Of a stretch of DNA of 64,000 nucleotides, positions 1 through 13,787 are shown piece by piece. The stretch spans positions 61,108,126-61,172,125 of the forward strand of contig JAVIAB010000092.1 in the NCBI GenBank assembly GCA_032433765.1, read 5' to 3'. A program made the position numbers and the translations under genes. Source of the DNA: Megaustenia siamemsis. Its lineage: Eukaryota; Mollusca; Gastropoda; Stylommatophora; Ariophantidae. Within the stretch, counting starts at the first letter, position 1, and each line of letters opens with the position of its first letter. The notes beneath the pieces were generated by a model that was given only the letters and a program-made list of their open reading frames with translations, searched no databases and was not told the origin of the DNA.

Positions 1-136
1 ATAGACAATTGGACAGGTAGAATTTAATTGGACGCAAAGAAGCCATACAGTAAAAAATTATAAAGGGTTCTCACGAGGAAGAATGAATGAAAAGAGGTGT
101 CCCATAATGTAAAATGAAAACGAGAAAAAGAGGGAA

Positions 137-167
<31 letters not shown>

Positions 168-782
168 TATGGTATGGGTGACAAGAGGGGTAGAAGAGTA
201 GGAGAGATAATACAGATAACGCAGGGAGGAATAGGGATAGGACACAGGAAATGTAATGGAGTAATACGGATAGGACACAGGAAATGAAATGAGAGGAGAC
301 CAGTAATTAATTTGTAAATATACGTACAATTATTACTTGTTCAACACAGCTAGGTGTTGTGTCATTTTCATTTAAACTTTGCTGAAAGTTACTTATCGTG
401 TAATAAAGAATTCAGTGCACTGACGCTAGTTTTAATTCCCTCAATAGAAATATTCCGACATAAATTAATTCTTACTAAGGGGACACTATTTCATAAATGA
501 TTCTTCTACACATGTCAAGCAGATTTCATGACGCTTCTCTCAAACTTGATTCATTCTATATTCCCAAGAATTATGTACCACACACTGTTTTTGACATCTT
601 TATCTATTTGGCTTAGCTATTCTTTTTTTACTTATTCTTCTTGGTCTCTCTTTGTTCGACCTAAGCCATGTTTATTTTCTACCGCGGTCTCCATTATATT
701 CCACAGAACGATATGTCATTCTAGAAAATAATGTTTAAAAGATATGATGGGTCTATATACAAATAAAGTTAGCCCCCTACTT
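1..782. other. No gene seen downstream of the channel gene
   Basis: Beyond the short repeats at 124-290, nothing recognisable; codon-like ORFs here have no domain or splice support. Confidence 0.5.
124..168. repeat. (GA)n-rich microsatellite
   Basis: Interrupted gagaaagagagagagaaaga run. At 238-290 a 48-bp segment containing ataggacacaggaaatg is duplicated. The antisense Ser/Leu-rich ORF is a by-product. Confidence 0.85.
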
Positions 783-792
783 CTTGTACACA

Positions 793-1233
793 CCATCATC
801 ATCATTATTGAGTGCCGTCTCCGCATCGAAGTTTGGCTACCATGGAGCGCCATTCCACTCTGTCTCTTGCTTTGATTGTGCAGATTGTCATAGGCTGACT
901 TGTCCATCTTTTGATGTTACTCGTCCATGTTAGTCTTGGTCTGCCTCTGCCTCTTTTACCTTGTATTTTCCCTTCTAATATTACTTTTATTAGACTGTTG
1001 TGTCTTTAAACATGACCAAAAAATTTCATTTGTCTTGCTCTAATTGTGTTTAGTAGTTTTTTTTTTTTCATTTTTAGTTGTTTTAAAACTTCCTCGTTTG
1101 TTTTCTTTTCTTTCCATCCAATTCTACCTATTCTTCTATAAATCCACATTTCAAAGGCTTCAATTTTCTGTTCTGTTTTCTAGTCTAATATCCATGTTTC
1201 TGCACCATACAGGAATTTAAGAAGATGTAACAT
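793..1233 (-). mobile_element. RTE-D LINE 3' fragment with 10-bp TSD
   Basis: 441-bp minus-strand fragment; its 3' (ATG)n tail reads catcatcatcat at 793-804. Related to 44358-44861 (shared ...[17 protein letters not shown] C terminus, and the plus-strand text tgccgtctccgcatcgaagt). Flanked by cttgtacaca at 783-792 and 1234-1243. Confidence 0.85.
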
Positions 1234-1243
1234 CTTGTACACA

Positions 1244-2447
1244 TCACTTTTTTTTAAATTATAACTTTAGCTGAATTTGAGGGAACACCTTTGCCAGTTG
1301 CTTCAGATAATTTAAGTCAAATTTTCTAAGCTATAATCCATATATTTGTACTTTTCATTTGAGGGAACCAGAAGATATAAATTCGTTAATTTTTTACTAA
1401 AATGTTAGGATAATCATATACCATGTGACGCCACATCAGTGTGAAGTGTTCTAATCTGAATCCTTTGCCTGTATCCTTCTCATCTTGTTACCCAATGCAC
1501 AATTCTGTGAAACAGCTACTCATATTAACTGGTATCCCAACTGTTGTGTTCAGGACAGGAAATAAAACCCATTTTAGGTCACCATGTTAAAATTTACTAT
1601 AATTACTTATTTCCCAGCAAAAAACGATATGTGTTAACTCCCTGTAAACGTTGGACGTTTAAGTACTTTGTGACGAGTAGATACATGAAATAAGAACACA
1701 ATGGTTAACTTCAGCCTTCTTACAGTCAATTACAAACCACATTCTCAACATTTTAACAATAATCTCTCATGAATAAAATATGTTAAAGTTGAAATCAAAG
1801 TTGAACATTTGCATGGAGTTCCCAGTACATAAAAGTCACACGAATAGTGAAAGACCAGAGTAACAAAATCAGTCTCATTCGAGGACAGACGAACTATAAA
1901 ATCTATTAGTATCAATGTTTAACCATGGTTCTGTTTTTTTTAAGTCTTTCCGTACGTTTCGACGCACCTACACCATGTCGATTTCGGTCAAGTACGTTTT
2001 GCCGCACAGTGTGTCACTCTCAATTTGTTTAGTGTAAACTGTCATCAAATCATATTCTTTTTACATGTCTTTTATCATCTTGGTATTGGTTAAATATAAT
2101 TCCTTGTTTAATTATCGAAAAATTCATATGTAATATGTTAAGTGTTAGATAAATATAAACATTTAGATTAATATTTAAAAATTTTGAAAAATATTGTGTC
2201 TCTGAAATCACTACCACTAAATTGATAAAATCATACCGTACTGAAAAAGTGAAACAATTTATGTTTACGCTTAATAGTGAACACAATGCAATAAGAAAAT
2301 TATATCAGTGATATAATATAAGTGTGAAGACAATTATATAATTATTCATTATTCCCAATACTTCATTTGTCATATGAAATCAAATGTGCCACTAAGTCTA
2401 GATAATTAGAAAGTAGAGTGACAAAAGATGCTGCTTCCAACAGAGAG
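1244..2447. other. Region downstream of the channel stop codon; probable 3' UTR
   Basis: On the minus strand this follows TGA at 2448-2450. No AATAAA close by; ATTAAA at 2107-2112 (minus) could be a poly(A) signal about 340 bases past the stop. AT-rich, otherwise featureless. Confidence 0.4.
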
Positions 2448-2585
2448 TCAGGTGTCTGTCAATCCTGGCAAGGATGTTGTTATATCAGGCGGTGTGTAAG
2501 TAGCTGGTTGTGGTGACATGTCTTCATACATCTCCTGTAGAGTTGCTGGATTGATGTACATGACTGGGGTCAAGTCATTCGGAAT
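2448..2585 (-). CDS. Final exon: cytosolic C-terminal tail of the channel
   Basis: Acceptor tacttcaattcag|ATTCCG, then 45 codons ([20 protein letters not shown] ... [10 protein letters not shown]) and TGA at 2448-2450. Phase 0 in, matching the TM2 exon. The tail is short, Pro/Thr-rich and acidic ([17 protein letters not shown]). It has no exact PPxY motif, so the Nedd4-type control known for mammalian ENaC cannot be claimed. Confidence 0.85.
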   Translation of the reverse strand: MPNDLTPVMYINPATLQEMYEDMSPQPATYTPPDITTSLPGLTDT

Positions 2586-5500
2586 CTGAATTGAAGTAAA
2601 GAAAAATAACACTTATAATAACTATCTAATAATAATAATAATAATCATAATATAATAATAATAGCCATAAGAGGATTGTAGGAAAAAAAAATTAACACAA
2701 ACACAATGTGGGAAATATTCAAACATAAGATTCTTTTATTTCTAGTTACACTTGTATTTATATTTTGTTTCAGTTTTTTACATCAAAATGTCAGTTTCTT
2801 GTGAAAATACCTCCCAAGTATTTTAAATATAAATATAAAGGTTTTTCCCACGTCTTCATTAGCGGATGGAGAATATGGTGTTAGTGACTTTATGTCTCCA
2901 TGACCAAAACGTCAAACCATACATTGTGGGTGATGTAGTACGTCAGGACACCTTCAATTTCCAGAAAAAATATCTATGTTTAAGGTTCCGTAAGTTCTAA
3001 ATATTTCTCATTTCACAAAAAATGTCATCACATTAAGATTCGAAACCGGGCATTCTGATTAGTAGCCAGTGCATAAGTACTTAGCCACCAAGGTTTCTAT
3101 TTTAATCCAATTGCCTATTTGAACTAGGAATATTTGGCAAAAATATTACATGAGCCAGTTGACCCTCCCAACCTTCACAGCTTCAATGTCAAGTATTTGC
3201 TAATTGTCATATTCAGTCTTCTAGTGTTGATGCGTTCATCCGTGACGATGAAGACTGCGCTGTCACCACATTCCATTAGAATTGTTGATGACTGATGACG
3301 CTAGTACCATGTGTGATATAATGTGAACTTGAATGAGATACAACATTTAAACAGTTAGAAAAAAAAAACAGTTAGAACATCGAGGAAAATAAAGTTATAC
3401 TGGATTTGAGGTCATCAGTGATCGCAACTTGATGGCATCATTTATTATCTTCTCTCTTAACGTGCAGTGACAGCAGTATCACTATGGAATGATAGATTTG
3501 CAGGATGCAATACTTTCCTAAATATCAAAATTGTTACAACTTTAGTGACACCTTAGTGTGTTTTTGAACCATTCCTTATGTCCTACGTTTAGAAATCGAA
3601 GTTTTGGGCACCCCCCAATTCTTTGTCCATCTGTTAGTTGACCACAGAGTATATCTTTTGGTATGCTGCCATCTTTCATACGGTGAACGTGGCCAAGTCA
3701 GCGTAACCTACGTTGTTTGAGCTGCGTGTAGATGTTCTGCCTGTGTGAGTGAGGACATCCACCCACGCTGGTCACTTTGTCCTTCCATTTGATACCAAGA
3801 ATACTTCGCAGACATCGCATATGGATACATTTACCCTTCTCTACCTCTTTACATATGTTGTCCATGATTTGCTGCCATAGAGAATAACTCTGATGTTGCA
3901 GGCATTGTGAACTGCAGCGTTTGTTTTAATTGTCAGTTTGCTGTTTTGCCAGACACGCCTAGAAAGATGGGCGAAGGTGGTAGCAGCATTACCAATGCGG
4001 GTGTCAATTTCTGTATCTAAAGATAGTTTGTCGTTGATGATGGACCCCAGATATCTATACTGCTGCACGATTACGAGTGTGAAGTTGTCGATATAAAGAT
4101 GGAAGGTGTTGCTTCGACGTCCTGACAGAGTATATTAATTTTCTCAAAAAGTATTGTTAGACCAAAGTCTTTTTAGGCATGAGAAAAACGATGTATTTTG
4201 CTCTTTCCCTATATTTAGCTCGTTATTATAACGTATTCCAATTTTCCTTTTCTCATGATGTGATAAAAAAAAATATATTGATTCTTGCTGATGTTTGTGT
4301 GATCCCCTTTTTGTTTTGACTTTTTGAAAATGTCCTCGTTGATCGTTTTAGTTATCCGGGGAACTTTTAACAGATTTCTGGGAAGTATCATTTCTGTGGT
4401 CTCTAATCGTCTTTTCATTAATTTGTCTATTGTCCATGATTTGCTTCCATATGTCAAAATTGGTTAGATATATATCACACTGAACTATCATCTTTACTAG
4501 AGAATCAAGAAAACAAAATTTTTAAAAATACCATAGTAGTTTTTAAAACAAAGTAGTACAAAACTCACCAGTAGTTACTACGTATTATTTAGTTTTTACA
4601 GGCGTTATTGATCTTATGTAAACGTGGAAAGCGATATTGCACTTAATAACGGACATCAGGTGTGTTCATGGTGGGTGTAATTCAAAATTGAAGTTATAGT
4701 CGAGGTCTTCAGACTGCGTGGGTGGAATATTTTTTTTTTAATTACCAGACTGTTTGGGTGAACAGTCTACTGGGTTAACATTACGTCGTGGATGTAAAGA
4801 AAGATTTATTAACAGACACGTGGACGGACAGACACGGAGGCGGGTAAAAAAGGAGTGCCTAACATATAAAACACTCATTCTTCGACACAATTAGAGAAAG
4901 GAAGAACAGCGAGCAAGAGGAGAAAGAAAAGAGCAGCTAGCAATAACGAGCAGAGTCAAGCCTTAGAGTTTAACAGTGAAAGCTAGAGATAAGGGCAGAT
5001 TAGCAATAATTAGCAGACAAAAATGAGTAAGGCTACGATTAATATTAAATGAGAAGTTAATAAATAGCAGATGTAGCCAGTTCACATCAGAAATAGTGTT
5101 TTTACCTCCATAAATGTGTTCTGTGATTTACTAATTCCAGGATTATGCGAATCTGGTGGTTATCCAGATCGCTCAATAGTATGATTATATTATTACTGAC
5201 TGTACCATATTACGTAATAATATAATTTGTGACTTTAGAAATAATAGAACGTAAATAAATATGTTTTCATGTAATTGAACACCTCATGAGTTTGTTTGAC
5301 TGTTAAAAAAAAGAAGTTATTTGAATGTGTTAAAGAAAGACAAACGCCTATATGGAGTACGAACATGCACGGCACGAAAGACATTATATTATATTTAAAA
5401 ATTCAAATACGTAGATATTGAGGCAAAGTCTTCGGCTCAATGTAGTATAACAAGTCAACGAGATCATTAAAAGCTCCACATAATTTTACACTTACAGGGC

Positions 5501-8500
5501 TGATTTTTTTGCAGGAATATTTGTACCAAAGTGATCTCCCAATACCAAACAGGAAGCTGCAGATTTCTCCAAGCGTAACGGCTGACAAGCCCAACCATAG
5601 TCCTAACTGGCCACCAAAATCACTGAATAACATCATGCTCTGAAATCAAATACATTAGCAATCTATAAATAACAAGCGATTCTCAAATTGAAGAGTTTAC
5701 TTCTGTTTTAAAATTGAAGCAGTTACATCTCTTTTATATATCATTTACGAGTGTATGTTCATTTATTATTGCGATATCTGTCTTTCTTTGGGCTAAAAAT
5801 GTTCTTCAAAAAATTAAGGCGTTGACGAGTCCAGAATTATTATTTCTTCTTTGAGGTTCAAATACAAACTCTACCCCGAAAACCTATTAGTTAATACAGT
5901 GAGCACGCAACGTTTCTTATCTAGATTCACACAAATCGACCAGCACCCTCTAGAAATGGAACACAATAATTACCATATTTGAAATAGTTATTGATAGCAT
6001 AAAGATTGAAAGATGACAAACATTTACCTCGTACGACTTATCCTGGTCCATGTGCACGTAGATAAGTTCTTGAAAATAGACTTGCAGTTTGGTGAACTCA
6101 TTGTTACTGAAATGTATCAATAGTTACCTTTATCAACGAGTACTTTAGTCATTCTAACATGCACAAACACTGTACACAACAATTGATGTGTACGTTATTT
6201 ACAAAAATAGATTCGCATATTTTTACAATAATTTCGATTACATTCTGTGATTTATGTATTCATTTTTAAATTTCTGTTTATTTTTTAAGGTCAGTAATAA
6301 AAATCTACATTCATATTCCTGATGTACTGAATAGCAATAATAGATTTGATAAAGTAAGCAGTCTATTTCTCGGAAATCGCTATCAAACTCCTGTCAAAAA
6401 CAAGAGGTATATGTCGCTGTTATTATCATCGGTTCCCATGTTCTTTACAGAACGTTTCATTATATACACAGTTAATCTGAAAAAAAAATCTCTGTCTCTA
6501 GTAGGATCTCCCCATCGAAGGTTGCATTCATCACAGTCCGTCTGGAATAATCTCTGTCTCTAGTAGGATCTCCCCATCGAACGTTGCATTCACCACAGTC
6601 CGTCATGAATAATCTCTGTCTCTAGTAGGATCTCCCCATCGAAGGTTGCATTCACCACAGTCCGTCATGAATAATCTCTGTCTCTAGTAGGATCTCCCCA
6701 TCGAACGTTGCATTCACCACAGACCGTCTGGAATAATCTCTGTCTCTAGTAGGATCTCCCCATCGAACGTTGCATTCACCACAGACCGTCTGGAATAATC
6801 TCTGTCTCTAGTAGGATCTCCCCATCGAACGTTGCATTCACCACAGACCGTCTGGAATAATCTCTGTCTCTAGTAGGATCTCCCCATCGAACGTTGCATT
6901 CACCACAGTCCGTCTGAAATAATCTCTGTCTCTAGTAGGATCTCCCCATCGAACGTTGCATTCACCACAGACCGTCTGGAATAATCTCTGTCTCTAGTAG
7001 GATCTCCCCACCGAACGTTGCATTCACCACAGTCCGTCTGTAATAATCTCTGTCTCTAGTAGGATCTCCCCACCGAACGTTGCATTCACCACAGTCCGTC
7101 TGAAATAATCTCTGTCTCTAGCAAGATCTTCCACTTCTTCAGTTATCATTTTAAGATCCCTTTCATGTCTTGAAACCAACCTTTACTTGGTCTCATCATG
7201 ATGCGTTGTTCAGGAATCATACTTCCAAGTATTATTTTTTCTAACTCGCTGTTTCTTGTCTGTGTTATTATGTAGTATGTTACTGTGTATACTTTAAAGA
7301 ATCAGGAAGTAAAATCCCTGCCATACTTGGAATTATATTCATAACTTTTTTGAAATCGTTCATGAGCCTTCGCTGGCTTTCCAGAGTGGTGTGTGCAGCT
7401 GACATATCTTACTATTTGATCCACACCAACATTAGAATGCTAAAGCCTATGGCACTATATACATAAATACTAGAACCCATTTTCTAAGTTTATTGTTGCA
7501 CTCTCATCTCGACGTTACACCTGCTCAAGCACTCTTACTTTCATGAAGATTAATCTGATATTTTCAGGTATCATAAATCCCCTTTTCACGGGAAATAGTT
7601 CCTAACAATCTGTCACTGTGGAAAAAGGTTTTACTGGGCACTAAACAAAGATGAAGCAGGACAGAGGATGTTGAGCTATGAGAAATTACAAAAATATATT
7701 TAAAAAAACGGTATGGTTAATGCTTCACGTAACAAGTGGACAGCACAACCCAGAATGACGTTTCGGCGCAGTAGGCCTTCAACTGGAACAAACATACAAC
7801 ACACGTATAAATATGTATTGAAAGATGTTGAGCTAGTAGGCGTGTTCACAAAAATGGACCGCCAACATCTGAAACAAGGTGGTTCTCAAAAACATAACAC
7901 CATTGAGATCGGGTATTTAACTGCTGGATTGGGGTGGGTGAAGTGAGCCACTGCCTAATTAAAGTTGTATCACCTCGCTAAACCTATTGGTCCGATGAAG
8001 GTGCACCGGTGGACACAATAATGAATATTGAGAAACCTGTGACATGGAATACCAGGTCGGTAATTTGCAGTAATAGTGAATCTAGTGACCTGGCCTAATA
8101 GTGGATCTTTAATCTTCTTTCACGCCATTTGTAACTTTGACCGATTCGAGCACTGCTTGGCTTCATCTTCTCTGGACTAGACATTGTTGTGGACTTCTGG
8201 TCGTCAGCTGCCTCAAGACTTGCTAAGCCATGGGAAAAGGAAGACATAAACTTCTGGACTCAAGAATAAATCGACTCTGAATGAACATCAATGACACTCG
8301 AAATGCTGTTCATTAGGACATCTAATTCTGATCACCATCAAAGGTTATGTGATAACAGAATGCAGCATGTTATATACACTATTTGCATCGCTATATTTCA
8401 CAATACGATATAGAGTTAACTAATTACTAACACTTATCAGCACTAACCTGTATATGATGTCACTATACTATTTCACTGCTTAAATCACAGTGTCCTTATA

Positions 8501-11500
8501 TTTTAATCTAACTTCACTCTTGATCGTGTCTGTCTTATTCAAACATTCTATCTTTTCAAAACATGTCTGTTCTTTCTGCAAGATGAATCCCTATATAAGA
8601 CTGCTATAAAAAAAAAGTAAGTAAAGTACCCCCGTCACACCAAGTGGGAAATATGGTGTTAGTGACCCTATATTTTACAGACCTTCAGCACATGATTTTT
8701 GGGGTAATGTGGTCGGTATTACGCCCGTGCTGCTTTACTTTCCCAGAAAAAAATCAGGTACCCATTTAAGGCTGGGTGAACCCGGAAGCCGTCGGTTGGG
8801 ATCGAACCCTACCCCTTGTTCTTTGTAGTCCAGTTCACTAACCACTGAGCTATCGCGGCTCCCTTATAAAACTGCTCTGGTCATTTGATATTCTTTCCTA
8901 CTTGCCCCTTATAAGTCCGACCTGTTTCGTGCAGTTTACTTTTAGCCTTCACTAGTCCTTGAACTATAATAATCGAATAGCAAAGCAAGCCCTCATATGG
9001 GAAACAACAGGTAAAAGAAAAAGAGGAAGACCCAGGGAGACACTGAGAAGAACATTGATGAGAGAGGCAAGAGCAGCAGGAATCGGCTCCCTCAATGAGA
9101 TAGAACTGCTTGCACAGAACAGAGACAGATGGCGAGATTTGATAAAATATCTCTAAAAGAAAACTGCTAGAACAAAAATTCATATAGGAGAAGGTGTATC
9201 TTGGTCTACGCCCTATGGGCCGGTTACGGCTCGAAAGGTCAATAGATAGATAGATAGATAGTCCTTGAACGATTCGCTACTAAATATGCCGTTCCCGTTA
9301 ATGGCTTTGCTGGCTGATTAACCTTGGGTCTTAAGTCTGTTAGAAGGTTAGGGAAAGAGAGTTCAACGAGAATTACAATATAACTAAATCGACAAGTTGC
9401 ATAACATTGAAGAAAGAGCATTATTTTTATAATGAATATAATTGCTTAACCATTTACATGTTTTTTCTTTAATACTTTCTAATAGTCGCAAAGAAAATAT
9501 AAAAAAAAACATGCAAACATATAATAAACATTTCCTACGGTTCTTGGAATTATCTAATAATTTTCACTTCATTATCTTCTTCTTCTTTCCTTCCTCATTT
9601 GCCTTTCAGCGTCGAGGAGAGATATAATTTGCTGTCTTTTGCTCTTCTGTTGATCTCTGCTGCTATTTTTATGTTTCTTAGTGCTTCTAATATTCCATCG
9701 ATCCATCTTTTTCGCGGTCGACCCTTGGTTCTGGTATTCTCACACCGTTTATTGAGGGCTCATTGTGTTTTGATCTTTTTGCCGTGTCACGTGGCCAAAC
9801 CATTGTATCTGTTGTTGCCTTATAATTCTATGGCGGGGCTATTCCTAGCTTTTTTCTCAGTTCTTCATTTCTGATCTTAACTCTCAGACTGTTTCCTGTC
9901 ATTCTTCTGACACATTTCATCTCAGTAAAGGTTATTTTTTAATAATAATTTTCACGACCTATGGAAATATCTATTTAGACCACCAAACATTTTTGACGAT
10001 CCTTCCATATGCATTACTGAACTAAGAACACTCACTAAGACCCATGAAAATTCTGTATCTTCTTATCAAAGTAACTTATTAGCTTTTAAACAACAAATTC
10101 TACCTTTTTTTAAACAAAAATTACTAGCTTGATTGATATAGTGTATACTGATTATTTCAGTTTAAATGTTTCACGACAAAAGTGTCCTGGGGCTATTGTG
10201 ACAACATACAATGTTTATTAGTATTTTAGTTATAAATGCGTTATTATCATAAGTTTTATCTATATTTTAATAATCTCAGAACACGTATCGAAAAGTGCAT
10301 AATATGAGTCCTCGAGATTGGACAATTAAAAAAATAAATACTCACGTGTCGTTTTTATTTGTGTACTTTGAATTTGTTTGACTCAGTTTTTTATTTAGAT
10401 AGATCTGCAAAATGAGATGAGTTAAAACATACATTCTTAAATTATGCATTATTTATAGTGATTGAGGTCAGGGTCACGGCACAAGCAAATAAACAGCCTG
10501 GAGATCACTAGCTTAATTAACGCCTGCTCGGCTTACTGGTAAATAGTTCGTATTTATTCAACTTGCCTCCTATTATTCACAAGAGGTAACAACTACACGG
10601 GTATCGGGTAGGTTCTTTGTGATTTCATGAACTGAAACTAAACTCCATTCGGTTCCCTTCACGTCATGAACTGTCTTGCAGACACAGGTGGGATCTCTTG
10701 TATACCGCGTAATAGAATGCCTATATCGAACAAACGAAATTAATCATGAACTCCGTCTTTCTTTCTTTTCTCTTTTCACTGATACCTAAAAGGTGTCGTG
10801 GTTTATATCATTTGTCGTTCTTGAGCTGCTCGAACTGTCTGAATTAGTGATTTTCCTTTGTTGTTACATGTCTCTGTCACTGCATCTATCCATCTTCTTC
10901 TGAGTCTTTCTCTTGGTCTTTTTCCATGCATTCTAGAGAAGAATGCACTTGATGGTGATTGGTAAGTTTCATTCTGACCAGGTGGCCAAACCATTTAAGT
11001 TGTTGTTGTTCTATATTCTTGGCAGGGTTTAGTTCCTACCATTTTTCTTATGGTTTCATTTGGTATTCTTTCCCTTCTTATGTTGTTTGTCACTTTTCTC
11101 AAGCATCGCATCTCACATGTATTGATATTTCTTAAATGGGATTTAGAAAGGGTCCATGTTTGACTTTCATAGCACAAAGTTGGTATGAAAATGCTATTTA
11201 TTATTTGTTGTTTAGCCGGCATAGAAATGTTTGGATGTTTTAGCAATGGTGAAAGCTAGTATGTGACAGCATTTGCTTATTGTATTCTCATGTCAATTTC
11301 TCTGTCTAGTTTTCCATCTTCTGTTGAACATTGTACCTAAATACTTAAATTCCTCTACTTGTTTGATTTCTTTATCTTTGATCTTAATATTTAATGGGAA
11401 TCATGAACAAAGGACTGAAATAAATTCTCAAGTACGTGACTTCTGCAGGAAAAATAGCATAACTCTCGGAAACACTGCTTTAGAATGTAAACGTACAGTC

Positions 11501-13725
11501 AGTGGCTTACGGCCGTTTATTTATTTCCAAACGTTATCACTGGAGTCGAAATGCAGGCTTCAAAATCAGTACTCTGCCATTACCATATGGCGTCTTCATA
11601 TACGCGTCCTACTTAAAAGAAACGTAAAATACTCAAAGACATAAAATATTAATTTGCTAGAAATGTCCAGTAGATTCCCGAAGCTTCGCTCACTTATCAT
11701 TGTCTGCTTGCTATATTGTTATCAGAACAACTCAATTAAAATTGGAGTCTAGATTCCTAAAAACCCGTTCTACTGGAAAAGCCAAAGAAAACTGTGATAT
11801 GTTAATATTCTTGGCAGGACTATTGAAAATAAATAGGCAGGTTGTGGAAGATAAATGAGAAAGTTAAAGAATTAGTCTCGTTACCTATATAGTAATCAAA
11901 AAGGAAAGGTGGTCTCAAATTCGATATACGATTATAAAATACCCAGTTCCTCAAGTCTTCTAACTATTCTCCCTCCCTTTTCACTACTCTTCTTTAAGAA
12001 AACGTTTCTCTATTTCTCTTGTCTTCATCGCAAATTCTGGACTGTGATTGTTTATGCATCACTTATAAGCTCACAACCTATCTATTGTCATTGTCTGCCA
12101 ATTACTAATGTTTTATATCTTCTGTTGATTGCATATATTGAGCATGGGAATTCAGTAAATAAATGGTAATTACAAATATATAATAACTGTTTTGATTCTT
12201 GATGCTTCCCACGCCGTTAGACATCGTACAGGGCTTGTAGTGTTTTTCACAATCCATCTCTATTCTGGGCTAGATGTTCGATACTGTCTAAGGAGTCTAT
12301 GCCTGTCAACTTTGCTTCTCTTATAAGTGTTCGTTTTGGTGGCTCATTAAGTCTTCCTCTTTTTCTGTGTCCTGATATTTCCCATAGAAGAGCCTGTTTT
12401 GGAATTCTCTTGTTGTCTCTTCTCAGCACATGTCCGACATATGTCATTCTTTTTTCCATAATTTTAGACAAGATCTTTAGTTGCATGGCCATTTCTCTTA
12501 TTAATCTGGAATTCACTCCATAATAATAACTTTACACATTATGATACCTTTATAGGTAACATACTTTATACTTGCGGGTTTTGCTAATTAAAAATGTGAA
12601 TTTTACAACAAAATATTAGTTATCTGAACATATATATATATATCCAAGGAAACTGTAAAGATATATTTCAGTAAGATAAATGAGGACGCCTTTATTGAGA
12701 AAAGTGAGCTGCGATGGAGAGGTCTAAACATATAAAGAACGCTAAGAACAGTCAAGTTTGTAACGAGCCTGTTATACTTACTTGGTAGTTATCTGATGGC
12801 CATCTCGCTGTAGAGACGAACATTTCGTACTTGTTTTCCCTGTGTGTTGAGAACAATATAACTTGATATTGTTAACGAACACTGACACGTACAAACATTC
12901 ATGGCAATTATAGTCTTCTACATTGACAGACATCTATGTTGCATGCAGAAAAAGAGCACATATACATATCAAACTTGCAAATTTTGGTTTTCGTAAATAC
13001 CCACATAAACCGAAAATACTGTAAAAAAAAAAAAAAAGACCTATAAACGTTTTAATATAAAATATTATATTCCGATCTAATTCTTTAAGTTCACTCCCTT
13101 TATTTTCATCCACAAACTATTAATTTGTAGTCTTCTTGCCGATCTGGTTTTATATTTCTCTCTGAAATTCTTTACAACATATACAAAATATGTGACTGTG
13201 TCTTTATAAAACAGTGTCTACGCTCCCTTTTCTACATTTCTCAAACATTCATGGGTCAAGTATATTATATGACAGATGAACATGCCACCAAATGTTGGCC
13301 TCAATCATTTCAGGCAATGATTCTGTTGGCATGTCACAGCAGACAAGGAACCACAGTACATGTATAGCTCAGCTGGTGTGATGTTTTTAAAGATCGATTT
13401 ATTATTTAAGCATGGAAATAGTAACACAACCTGCTTAAATTACGTATACCTATATATATATATATATATATCTCCCGTGTGTTACCGGGGCCTCATTATG
13501 TGGGAAGTAAAGAATAGTGACACTGTGACCTTCCAGGCATGTCGTAAGAGGCGACTAAGGAGATTGATCGATGGCTCGACAAGCTGTCATTGTAAAAAGC
13601 ATTGTTATGGAAACAAATATAAATTTTAGAAGCAGTGATCTCTGCAATATGTGCCATTTTGGCACGAAGGGTTTCTGTTTTTGGGATTGTATTTCTGCCA
13701 TATGTGCCGTCTTCGGCTCGAAAGG

Positions 13726-13787
<62 letters not shown>

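Noticed and set aside
5403..5495. Read-through C terminus after TM2 (...[16 protein letters not shown]...)
   Set aside because: A consensus donor AGCCCT|GTAAGT precedes it and the final exon at 2585 joins in phase; the extension is probably intron, though retained-intron isoforms cannot be excluded.
6485..7125. CRISPR-like array
   Set aside because: Units are contiguous 62-bp tandem repeats with no unique spacers, in a eukaryotic intron.
11273..11644. A 123-codon plus-strand ORF
   Set aside because: First half is antisense to LINE coding (EFKYLG region); remainder has no recognisable domain or splice context.
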